From the NCBI GenBank assembly GCA_031255615.1, contig JAIRSD010000089.1:1-28848 (forward strand): a stretch of 28,848 nucleotides of DNA, written 5' to 3'. The position numbers were made by a program, and so were the translations under genes. The DNA comes from Treponema sp. (lineage in GTDB: Bacteria; Spirochaetota; Spirochaetia; Treponematales; Breznakiellaceae). Positions within the stretch are counted from its first letter, which is position 1, and each line of letters opens with the position of its first letter. The notes beneath the pieces were generated by a model. That model made no database searches and was not told the origin of the DNA. It saw nothing but the letters and a program-made list of their open reading frames with translations. This document shows, one piece after another, positions 7,550 through 14,590 of the stretch.

Positions 7550-8518
7550 ATGGTAGATGTAGTGGGATTAGGTCATCCGGTGATGGATCAACTGGTCAAT
7601 ATTTCCCGCTTTCCAGGCGGCAACAGCGGTACCCGGGCGGAAGAAATTTTTCATCAGGGCGGGGGCAATGTCGCAACCGCCATGGCGGCGGCGGCGAGGC
7701 TTGGGGCAAAGGCCGGAATGATCGCGAAGATCGGCGGCGACGCCATCGGCGACTTTATTATCAAGGACTTTAAATATAACGGGGTGGATACTTCCCGTAT
7801 TTTGCGGGACGGCCCCCAGTCCCACAGCGCCTTTGTCATTGCCGTGTCGGAAATCGAATACGGAACCCGCGCGTTTATTGGCAGAGGCGGCGCCAGGGCA
7901 AGCCCCCTTCTGCCGGAAGAGATTGATTACGATTATATCGCCTCCGCAAAGATCCTGCATTTGGAAAACGGGGGCCCCGCTTCAACCGCGGCGGCCCGTT
8001 TCGCGCGGGACAGGGGCATCAAAGTCTGTATTGACGCCGGTTACTATTCGGAAGACCGGGTCGAAATAATACCCCATATAGATATCTTTATTGCCTCGGA
8101 AATGTTCTACAACGTCATGTTCAAGGGACGGGAGGCGGATATCCAAAAAAACTGCGAGGAAATTCATAACGCCGGTCCTTCCGTGGTATGGGTAACCTAC
8201 GGGGCCAAGGGCTGCGTCGGGCTTGTTGACGGCCGGTTTTATGAGGTGCCCACCTTTGACGTTCCGGTAAAGGACACCACCGGCGCCGGGGATGTCTTTC
8301 ACGGGGCCTATATTGCGGCCATGCTGGAAGGTTTACCCCACCCCGAATGCGCCCGGTATGCCAATGCGGTTTCCTCTATCAAATGTATGTTTGTCGGGGG
8401 AAGAACGGGGATTCCGACCCGGGAAACCCTGGGCCGTTTTTTGGAGGACGGTACAATCCTTACCGAGGAGATCGAGGGCCGGCTGGACTATTACCGAAGG
8501 AGTTTTCTGGAAAATTAA
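7550..8518 (+). CDS. PfkB-family sugar kinase
   Basis: This cytoplasmic kinase of the ribokinase/PfkB fold is predicted to phosphorylate a ketose or similar sugar with ATP. Diagnostic motifs are the N-terminal GGGN (37-40), TYGAKG (216-221) and DTTGAGDVF (242-250), with the catalytic base D248. Its 322 residues are normal for the family. The ribosome-binding site is weak (AAAAGGATAG), but the start ATG 7550 fits the family's N-terminus. Its place between receptor genes and an epimerase, upstream of an isomerase and an aldolase, makes it the probable kinase of an isomerase-kinase-aldolase route. The substrate is unknown; the IolC, FruK-like and YihV-like subgroups cannot be told apart from sequence alone. 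Confidence 0.88.
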   Translation: MVDVVGLGHPVMDQLVNISRFPGGNSGTRAEEIFHQGGGNVATAMAAAARLGAKAGMIAKIGGDAIGDFIIKDFKYNGVDTSRILRDGPQSHSAFVIAVSEIEYGTRAFIGRGGARASPLLPEEIDYDYIASAKILHLENGGPASTAAARFARDRGIKVCIDAGYYSEDRVEIIPHIDIFIASEMFYNVMFKGREADIQKNCEEIHNAGPSVVWVTYGAKGCVGLVDGRFYEVPTFDVPVKDTTGAGDVFHGAYIAAMLEGLPHPECARYANAVSSIKCMFVGGRTGIPTRETLGRFLEDGTILTEEIEGRLDYYRRSFLEN

Positions 8519-8557
8519 ATTTTTTCCCCCGGACTATAAAGCCGTATATCAAAGTTG

Positions 8558-8579
8558 TTCGGGGGCTTCAGCCCCCGAA
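8558..8579. other. Perfect GC-rich hairpin between kinase and epimerase genes
   Basis: Arms TTCGGGGGC (8558-8566) and GCCCCCGAA (8571-8579) flank the loop ttca. The stem can be extended by GTTGT/ACAAC with a small bulge. It sits in the 183-base gap before the next gene. No U-tract follows. A weaker, imperfect stem (AGTCC.../...GGACT) follows at 8622-8642. Confidence 0.6.
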
Positions 8580-8701
8580 GGACAACCGCTTAAAACGGCG
8601 AAAAGACGGATTCCCTTGAGAAGTCCGCGTCGCCGCGGGACTCGTTCAGTAATCAGCCGGGGCTTATTGAACAAATCCATCATCAGGAGAGGAGGCTTGT
8701 T

Positions 8702-9484
8702 ATGCCAATCGGTGTCGTGGGTTATACTACCCGCTTTCGTACATTTACCCCCGCGCAGGTGGAAGACACCTACCGCAAGATCGCTGAGCTGGGCTACGAC
8801 GGGCCCGAAAGCCCCCTGGGACGTTTCTTTTCCGTCGAAGAAAGCCTGGCCCTCCTTTCAAAGTACAACCTTAAAGTCGCCGATGTCCACGCGGACATTG
8901 AAAAACCCGAGGCGGCCTTCAAAATCGCCGAAAAATACGGCGTAAAGATCTTTGGCGTCCCGTCGATTCCCGGGGAGATGATGAATTCGGTTGACGGTTT
9001 CCGCGCCTACGCGGAAAAAATCAACACCCTGGCAAAGCCCTTCAAAAACGCCGGCTTCCGTTTGCAGTACCACAACCACGCCCAGGAATTCCGCAACTTT
9101 CCCCAGCTAAACGGAAAAACCGGTATGGACATCCTCATCGAGGAAACCGATCCGCAGGCCGTTGTTTTTGAACTGGATACGTTCTGGGCCTCCGCGGCGG
9201 GGGCCGATCCCGCGTTATGGATTTCCAAAGTAAAAAACCGCATCCCAATCGTGCACTTCAAGGATTTCGCCGTTGACTGGAAGGCGGAGGATGTCCAGCT
9301 TGGATCAATCCCAAAACGTTTTGCCGAAATTGGCCAGGGGAATATAAATTGGCCGGCGGTGGCAGGCGCCTGCCGGGACGCCGGGGTGGAATGGTACTGC
9401 GTCGAGCAGGACAGGACCGCGATGGACGAATTTGAAAGCCTCCGTTTAAGCATTGCCTTCATAAAGGGGCTTGGGATTAAATAA
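8702..9484 (+). CDS. TIM-barrel sugar phosphate isomerase/epimerase 1
   Basis: This belongs to the AP-endonuclease-2-type TIM-barrel family (COG1082), whose members isomerise or epimerise ketoses or dehydrate inositol derivatives using a divalent metal. The expected blocks are visible: YHNHAQEF (123-130), FELDTFW (156-162), HFKDF (185-189), GQGNINW (211-217) and EQD (235-237). These supply the Glu, Asp, His and Glu metal ligands. The start ATG 8702 lies after AGGAGAGGAGG. The 260-residue length is normal. It resembles the second TIM-barrel protein (12736-13566) in motif layout (YHNH.QEF, H.KDF, EQD), suggesting related substrates. Specificity cannot be assigned. Confidence 0.88.
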   Translation: MPIGVVGYTTRFRTFTPAQVEDTYRKIAELGYDGPESPLGRFFSVEESLALLSKYNLKVADVHADIEKPEAAFKIAEKYGVKIFGVPSIPGEMMNSVDGFRAYAEKINTLAKPFKNAGFRLQYHNHAQEFRNFPQLNGKTGMDILIEETDPQAVVFELDTFWASAAGADPALWISKVKNRIPIVHFKDFAVDWKAEDVQLGSIPKRFAEIGQGNINWPAVAGACRDAGVEWYCVEQDRTAMDEFESLRLSIAFIKGLGIK

Positions 9485-9521
9485 AGTCCGTTCCGGACCG
9501 CCGGTATGGTTTGTGCGCCGG

Positions 9522-9533
9522 TTGTAGACGGAC
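9522..9533 (+). repeat. Short repeat TTGTAGACGGAC, copy 1
   Basis: This 12-base string recurs exactly at 14542-14553, in both cases in intergenic DNA and followed by a further similar CRCGA. Here it lies 55 bases before boxed element E2. The function is unknown. Confidence 0.5.
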
Positions 9534-9587
9534 GCGAAGGAGCGGCAGTTCCCCGTATCAGAATATGCCGTATATCGAGTGCATGTT

Positions 9588-9711
9588 GGGCGCATTTTTT
9601 TGCGGCTCCGCCGCAAAAAAACCGGGCTATCCGCTCCAATTCCCCGCCCCCGCGGGGGCGGGGAATTCCGCTTCTATCCCTTGCGCGGGCGAAAGCCGTG
9701 CCGGCTTTCGC
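9588..9711 (+). repeat. Boxed hairpin element, copy E2
   Basis: The order is box A GGGCGCAT (9588-9595), hairpin, box B (9622-9632), hairpin, box C (9674-9687), distal hairpin. The first hairpin has arms TTTTTTTGCGGC and GCCGCAAAAAAA (9595-9606, 9610-9621) with loop tcc. The B-C hairpin is a perfect palindrome, 9638-9667, of the AATTCCCCGCCCCC type. The distal hairpin has arms GCGAAAGCCG and CGGCTTTCGC (9689-9698, 9702-9711) with loop tgc. It fills most of the 373-base gap 9485-9857, which has no gene. Confidence 0.9.
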
Positions 9712-9803
9712 TTTCGCTGTTCCCTGCTGTTTTTGCAGGCTGCGGTTGAGGGCGGATCCCGGTGCGAGAGGAGCGGGGCCGAAGGAGAATTACCGGAAGG
9801 AGC

Positions 9804-9831
9804 TTGTACAGTTTGTACAATTCAATATATC
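9804..9831 (+). promoter_or_regulatory. Palindromic operator overlapping a promoter candidate
   Basis: TTGTAC (9804-9809) and GTACAA (9815-9820) form a perfect inverted repeat with a 5-base centre. The left arm could serve as a poor -35 with TATATC (9826-9831) as the -10, spacing 16. The site lies 38 bases before the ATG at 9858 and after the boxed element, so it could start a separate transcript for the isomerase half of the island. The symmetry is seen in the sequence; the function is inferred. Confidence 0.4.
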
Positions 9832-9857
9832 TTTATGCTTAGGAGTGTTACCTGTTT

Positions 9858-10358
9858 ATGAAAACTATCAAAGTGCAGCAGTTAAGCGCCGCCGCGTTCC
9901 GCCAGTACGGCACATTTCAAAATCTGTTGAATAATGAGGAACTCGCCGCCGCTTCGGTGAATAAACGAGGATTCTTCGCGGATCTTATAACACTTAATTT
10001 TGGTACGACCACCCTGCCCACCGTTTCGGTGTGCAATGTAAAGCGGGAAGAAAAAAATATTATCGGGTTTGTGGAGGCCCACAAGTACACCTGCGAGGGG
10101 CTTCTACCCCTGGACGCCGATGTGGTAATTTATGTGGGAAAGGTGATTCGGGGGGAGTTAAGCCCGGATACTATCGAAGCCTTCCTTGTGCCCAAGGGAA
10201 CCTTCGTAAAATTGGAGCCCCTCATCCTCCATGGCCGTCAGTTTGTAAACGAAGCCGAAGAGGCCCATATCCTTTGCATGCTGCCCCAGCGGACCTTTAG
10301 CAACGACATGATGGCCAAGTTTCTTGAGGAACAGGATAAACTGGAAATCGTTCAATAA
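9858..10358 (+). CDS. AllA/ureidoglycolate-lyase-like cupin-fold protein
   Basis: This 166-residue protein appears to have the bicupin-like fold of ureidoglycolate lyase (AllA) and DUF4867-type proteins. Points of similarity are FVEAHKYTCEGLLPLDADVV (~71-90), a block DTIEAFLVPKGTFVKLEPL, and H125 in ILHGRQF where AllA has its WHHPL histidine. There are no other purine- or allantoin-degradation genes nearby, so an AllA reaction is unlikely. Given the isomerase next door, a role as a sugar acid or ketose-binding enzyme is more plausible. ATG 9858 follows AGGAG at a rather long distance (12 bases). The family call is moderate; the reaction is unknown. Confidence 0.6.
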   Translation: MKTIKVQQLSAAAFRQYGTFQNLLNNEELAAASVNKRGFFADLITLNFGTTTLPTVSVCNVKREEKNIIGFVEAHKYTCEGLLPLDADVVIYVGKVIRGELSPDTIEAFLVPKGTFVKLEPLILHGRQFVNEAEEAHILCMLPQRTFSNDMMAKFLEEQDKLEIVQ

Positions 10359-10489
10359 AATGTCCGGCAAAGTACAAAATGCCTGTCTTTATCCACGGTT
10401 TTTGGGTTCGCGGGGTCCGGCGGTAATAGGGAATACCCGGGTCCTGTGTATATGTTTCAACATGATCACTACATGAGAGGAGTTTTGCC

Positions 10490-11869
10490 ATGTACGATTT
10501 CAGAAAATGCACTATCGGCGTAGCCCCCACCAGAAGGGATGCTTTTCGAAATAGCAGAAAGGAGGAGATCAATAAACGGGTTGCCGAACTTGGCAAAAAG
10601 TTTGACGTTTCCCTGGTAGGCATCGAAGGCGTCGCCCGGGAGGGCCTCTTGGTATTCAACGACGAGGTTGAAAAAATCGCCAGGCATTTCATCGACAACA
10701 ATGTTGACGCCGTGTTTGTCCCCCACGCCAATTTCGGCCAGGAAGAGGCGGTGGCAAAGCTGTGCAAACTGGTAGGGAAACCGGTCCTCCTGTGGGGGCC
10801 CCGGGATCCCGCTCCCAAGGGTCTGGTCAACCAGGGCGAAGATCGGCCCTATGATGTCCAATGCGGTCTTTTTGCCACGGGAAAGGCCCTCTTGACCTAT
10901 CAAGTCCCCTTTACCTATGTGGAAAACTGCTATTTAGACTCCCCCGTCCTTGAGCAGGGATTCTCCGATTTTGTTCGAACCGTTTGCGCGGTAAAGGCGT
11001 TCAAGAACGCCCGGATTGGACAGCTCAGTGTAAGGCCCCGGCAGTTCTTGACCGTTAAATACAACGAAAGCGAGCTTTTGGAAAAATTCGGCGTGGAAGT
11101 GGTCCCCATGCCGGAATCCGAGGTGCTTGCCGCCATCAACGAGTTCCTAAAAGATAAAAAAGACGCGGTCCGGGAAAAATTGGCGGAATGGGAAAAAAAT
11201 GTCGATCTTTCCGCCATGGATACGGAGATGCAGGAAAAACTTGCCGCTTCGGCCCTGGGGATTCACAAGCTGGCGGATACCTACGGCTGCGCGGTAATGG
11301 CCGGCGAATGCTGGCGGATGCTGCGGATAGGCCTCGGCATAGGGGCTTGTTTCCTGTGGGGGGCCCTGACCGACGACGGCCTTCCGGTGGCCTGCGAGAC
11401 CGATGTCCTGGGAGCTTTGGGAACCTCGGCTGCCTTCGGCGCCCTGCGGGGAGACACCCGGCCCTTCTTTGCGGATATTACTATTCGGCACCCGACCAAC
11501 GACAATGCGGAGCTTCTGTGGCACTGCGGCCCCTTCCCCTATTCTCTGGCAAAACCCGGCGCCGGAAAGCCCTGCGTTATCGGCTGCAAGGGCCAGTGGG
11601 AAATCAAGGGCGGGGATATTACCATGGTCAGGGTGGGGGCGCTCAACGGGAGGTATACCCTCTTTGCCGACGAAGCGGTCAGCGCCGACGGACCAAAAAC
11701 CAACGGCACCTATATTTGGGTCGAGACGAAAGACTGGCCCAAATGGGAACGAAAATTTGTAACCGGGCCCTACATCCACCATGTTACGGGGATGCACGGG
11801 AAATTCCGGGCAATCCTGCATGAGGCCCTTAAGTATTTAGGGGACATTCATCCGGATTATATCGACTAA
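10490..11869 (+). CDS. COG2407 L-fucose/L-arabinose-isomerase-like sugar isomerase
   Basis: This is predicted to interconvert an aldose and its ketose with a divalent metal. It is a 459-residue member of the fucose-isomerase-like family (COG2407). Motifs include AGECW (271-275), ACETDVLGALG (301-311), which corresponds to the family's CE.DVLGAL active-site block, LWHCG (343-347, H345) and a C-terminal HH..GMHG (429-437). ATG 10490 follows GAGAGGAG. The aldolase gene begins 26 bases downstream, indicating co-translation. Members of this family act on fucose, arabinose or sulfoquinovose-type sugars among others, so the substrate here must be left open. Confidence 0.85.
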   Translation: MYDFRKCTIGVAPTRRDAFRNSRKEEINKRVAELGKKFDVSLVGIEGVAREGLLVFNDEVEKIARHFIDNNVDAVFVPHANFGQEEAVAKLCKLVGKPVLLWGPRDPAPKGLVNQGEDRPYDVQCGLFATGKALLTYQVPFTYVENCYLDSPVLEQGFSDFVRTVCAVKAFKNARIGQLSVRPRQFLTVKYNESELLEKFGVEVVPMPESEVLAAINEFLKDKKDAVREKLAEWEKNVDLSAMDTEMQEKLAASALGIHKLADTYGCAVMAGECWRMLRIGLGIGACFLWGALTDDGLPVACETDVLGALGTSAAFGALRGDTRPFFADITIRHPTNDNAELLWHCGPFPYSLAKPGAGKPCVIGCKGQWEIKGGDITMVRVGALNGRYTLFADEAVSADGPKTNGTYIWVETKDWPKWERKFVTGPYIHHVTGMHGKFRAILHEALKYLGDIHPDYID

Positions 11870-11895
11870 ACTAAACCAAAGAAGGAGAAAACGTT

Positions 11896-12726
11896 ATGGC
11901 AATAGCTACCCTTGACGATGTCCTGCCCCAGGGGCGGGTGGGGAAATATGCGGTAGGGGCCTATGATTTTATGTCCCCTACCATGATGATGGGAATTATT
12001 GACGCCGCCGAAGAGACGAAGACCCCCGTGATCCTCCAGTTTCCCGACGGCCGCGGCATGCCGGACCTGGAAGTTTATGCTCCGGCCATGGTGGCGGCGG
12101 CGAAAAGGGCCTCCGTACCCGTGGTTATCCATCTGGATCACGGTAAAAGCATAGAAGCCTGCAAACGCTGCCTGGACGCGGGCTTTTCCTCTATCATGAT
12201 CGATTCCTCCACCCAGCCCTACGATGAAAATGTCCGGATCACCAGGGAAGTGGTGGCCCTCTGTAAACCCCTGGGCATCCCGGTGGAAGCGGAACTTGGG
12301 CATGTGGGCCAGGGCAAGGATTACGACCCGGATAATTATCAGTATACGGATCCAAAGGAAGCCGCCGCCTTCGTGGAGGCCACGGGCATCTCCGCTCTGG
12401 CGGTGGCTATCGGCAACGCCCATGGGGTTTATAAGGGAAATCCCCGGATCAACTACCCCGTACTGGAAGAAATAGTCAAGGCCGTTTCTATCCCCCTGGT
12501 CCTCCACGGCGGTTCCGGTATCAGCGATGAGGATTTTAAAAAGATCATCAAGATGGGGGTCTCCAAGATCAACATCTTTACGGAGCTTGCCCAGGAAGCG
12601 GGGGCGCGGCTTAAGGCCATAGAAAACGCGAAGCTGGACATTTTCTCCGCGACGGAAGCTATCCGCGCCGGTTTTAAGGCCCGGACCCTGCAAAAAATTC
12701 GGCTTTTCGAGACTAAGAGTATATAG
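11896..12726 (+). CDS. Class II (zinc) ketose-bisphosphate aldolase family protein
   Basis: This enzyme belongs to the FbaA/GatY/KbaY/IolJ family, which cleaves a ketose-1-phosphate or -1,6-bisphosphate to dihydroxyacetone phosphate and an aldehyde. The metal and catalytic residues are in place: HLDHG (79-83, D81 and H82), EAELGHVG (131-138), NAHG (H176) and LHGGSG (H204), followed by KINIFT (224-229). The second motif has HV where family members often have GG.E, which may mark a subgroup. It has 276 residues. ATG 11896 follows AAGGAG. A TIM-barrel epimerase starts 9 bases after its stop. Together with the upstream isomerase and the PfkB kinase it forms a complete isomerase-kinase-aldolase set. 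Confidence 0.9.
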   Translation: MAIATLDDVLPQGRVGKYAVGAYDFMSPTMMMGIIDAAEETKTPVILQFPDGRGMPDLEVYAPAMVAAAKRASVPVVIHLDHGKSIEACKRCLDAGFSSIMIDSSTQPYDENVRITREVVALCKPLGIPVEAELGHVGQGKDYDPDNYQYTDPKEAAAFVEATGISALAVAIGNAHGVYKGNPRINYPVLEEIVKAVSIPLVLHGGSGISDEDFKKIIKMGVSKINIFTELAQEAGARLKAIENAKLDIFSATEAIRAGFKARTLQKIRLFETKSI

Positions 12727-12735
12727 GAGGCGACC

Positions 12736-13566
12736 ATGGCTAAAATCAAAGCCGCGTGGATTGGGTTTAGAGAGGAAGGCGTTGATCCCTTCGTCAGCTT
12801 CGAGAAGTACGCTAACATGGGTTACAAGGCCATGGACGGCGATCTCTCCAGGCTGCCGGGGGACAAGGGCGAAAATCTTAAACGTTTTCGCGATCTGGGG
12901 CTCTCCTGCCTCTGCACTTGGTCCGGCCCCATGAAAGACCTGGTGAACAATGAGGAGGCTATAAAGGAGACCATAGAGCGGGCCAATTTCTACCAGGTCA
13001 AGAATATCAATATCGGATGGTCAACGGTGATCAGCAGCTTTGGCGAGGGCTACGGCCACAACGGCACCTACGATTCGATGATGCAGGATATTGATATTAT
13101 GAACAAACTGGTAAAGCGCTTTGCCGGCGAGGGTTTTGCCCCCCAGTACCATAATCACTACCAGGAGTTCACCGTTGCCTATAAGGGCGTTTCCGTAATG
13201 GATTATTTCCTTTCCCAAATCGATCCCCGGCTTAAGATAAAGCTGGATGTGGGCTGGGTTTATGTGGGCGGTCTTGATCCGGTGGAGTATATGGAAAAAA
13301 TAAAGGACCGGCTGGGGCTTCTCCATGTCAAGGACTTTACCGAACAGATCCAGCCCCGCTATCTGGTCAATGCGGATAAGGCGACGGATTTCTGCTTTAC
13401 CTCCGTGGGGACCGGGAAGCTGGATCTCAAGGGTATCCTGGGAAAAGCCTGCGAGCTTGGCATTGAATACGCAATCGCCGAACAGGACCGGGTGCGCCAT
13501 TTAAGCTGGGCGGATTCACTGCATTGCGCCTATTTCAACATGAAAGAAACCGGTTTCCTGGAATAG
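12736..13566 (+). CDS. TIM-barrel sugar phosphate isomerase/epimerase 2
   Basis: This is a second COG1082 TIM-barrel enzyme of 276 residues. Visible motifs are YHNHYQEF (138-145), KLDVGWVYVGG (169-179), HVKDF (197-201), GTGKLDL (~226-232) and EQDRV (249-253). It shares the YHNH.QEF, H.KDF and EQD pattern with protein 8702-9484 and is probably a paralogue. ATG 12736 follows GGAGG, 9 bases after the aldolase stop, and the third TIM-barrel gene begins 10 bases after its own stop, so expression is tightly coupled. It is predicted to act on a keto-sugar or its phosphate. The exact reaction is not visible. Confidence 0.88.
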   Translation: MAKIKAAWIGFREEGVDPFVSFEKYANMGYKAMDGDLSRLPGDKGENLKRFRDLGLSCLCTWSGPMKDLVNNEEAIKETIERANFYQVKNINIGWSTVISSFGEGYGHNGTYDSMMQDIDIMNKLVKRFAGEGFAPQYHNHYQEFTVAYKGVSVMDYFLSQIDPRLKIKLDVGWVYVGGLDPVEYMEKIKDRLGLLHVKDFTEQIQPRYLVNADKATDFCFTSVGTGKLDLKGILGKACELGIEYAIAEQDRVRHLSWADSLHCAYFNMKETGFLE

Positions 13567-13576
13567 GGGGAAGAAG

Positions 13577-14431
13577 ATGTATAAATCTCTGAATCCAGGG
13601 CTGGTGAATATTAAGACCGCTTCCTTCCGGGAGGCTGTGGAGATTGCCCATAAATACGGTTATGGAGCGGTGGAATACAGCCCCCTTGCCCTGGAAGAAC
13701 AGGGGATTGGAGCGTCTCAAGCCCAGGACCTGATGGGACAGTACGGGGTAATCATTTCCAACTTCGGACTCCCCGTTGCATACCGGACCAGAGATCAATT
13801 CAACGAGACCTTTCCCAGGCTGGAGAAAACCGCCCGGACCGCCCGGAAACTCGGAATCGGCCGCTGTTATACCTGGATGGCAAGCTCCTCCGATGAATTC
13901 GATTTTGCCGAAAATTTTAAGCGCCACAAAGAAATGCTGGGCCTCTGCGCCCAGGTTCTTAAAGAATACGACATCTCCTTTGGCATCGAATTCCTGGGCC
14001 CCAAGGGGGCATGGACCCGGGGGAAATACCCCTTTATCCATACCCTTACGGGGATGCTGGAGCTTTGCGATGCCATCGGCACCGGGAATATGGGGCTCCT
14101 CCTGGACGCCCACCATTGCTACTGTTCCGGTGTTCCCGGGGACTCCTTTGTAAAACTCATTCGCGGTGAGCAAGACATTATAGTGGTCCACCTCAACGAT
14201 GACGCCAAAGGGATTCCCCCCGATGAACTGCCCGATTCGCCCCGTTATTTCCCCGGAGAGGAGGGGGGCGGCGGAAATGATGTAAAGGCTTTTATGAAGG
14301 GCTTGAAACAAATAGGGTACTCGGGCCCGGTAATCGCAGAGCCCAACAGCGCCGTGATTAAGACTATGAGCGACAACGACGCTATCGCCAAGCTGATCTC
14401 GGAAAGCACCGATTCTGTCTGGCCCAAATAA
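13577..14431 (+). CDS. TIM-barrel sugar isomerase/epimerase 3 (IolI/Hyi-like)
   Basis: This is a more distant member of the COG1082 fold, 284 residues. The metal-site blocks are GIEFLGPKG (136-144), LLLDAHH (174-180), VVHLND (203-208) and IAEP (253-256), a pattern closer to IolI/hydroxypyruvate-isomerase-like proteins than to the other two TIM-barrel proteins here. A glycine-rich loop (EEGGGGND) lies at ~228-235. ATG 13577 follows AGGGGGAAG. It is the last gene of the tight isomerase-aldolase-epimerase group; a 159-base gap with hairpins follows. Function beyond sugar isomerisation or epimerisation is not resolved. Confidence 0.85.
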   Translation: MYKSLNPGLVNIKTASFREAVEIAHKYGYGAVEYSPLALEEQGIGASQAQDLMGQYGVIISNFGLPVAYRTRDQFNETFPRLEKTARTARKLGIGRCYTWMASSSDEFDFAENFKRHKEMLGLCAQVLKEYDISFGIEFLGPKGAWTRGKYPFIHTLTGMLELCDAIGTGNMGLLLDAHHCYCSGVPGDSFVKLIRGEQDIIVVHLNDDAKGIPPDELPDSPRYFPGEEGGGGNDVKAFMKGLKQIGYSGPVIAEPNSAVIKTMSDNDAIAKLISESTDSVWPK

Positions 14432-14479
14432 GGTCCGGGGTCCTTCCTTTCCGGATGTTGTATGAAGCACAGAGGGGTT

Positions 14480-14549
14480 GGTTCCGGGGTTCAATACCCC
14501 GGAACCGCCCTGGATAGAGTTTGTCTACAAGGCAGCCGACTTTGTAGAC
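14480..14549. other. Two consecutive hairpins in the gap before the oxidoreductase gene
   Basis: The first has arms GGTTCCGGGGT (14480-14490) and ACCCCGGAACC (14496-14506), an 11-bp perfect stem with loop tcaat. The second has arms GTCTACAA (14523-14530) and TTGTAGAC (14542-14549). Between them CTGGATAG resembles the start of box B read on this strand. There is no U-tract, so termination is not obvious. Confidence 0.6.
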
Positions 14550-14553
14550 GGAC
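14542..14553 (+). repeat. Short repeat TTGTAGACGGAC, copy 2
   Basis: This is an exact copy of 9522-9533. Its first 8 bases form the right arm of the second hairpin upstream of the oxidoreductase gene. Confidence 0.5.
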
Positions 14554-14590
14554 ACGAGATAACACCAATTCTTGCGAGGAGGCATAGAAA

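Noticed and set aside
9858..10358. A true ureidoglycolate lyase for allantoin breakdown
   Set aside because: Only fold-level similarity is visible, and no other allantoin or purine genes are nearby.
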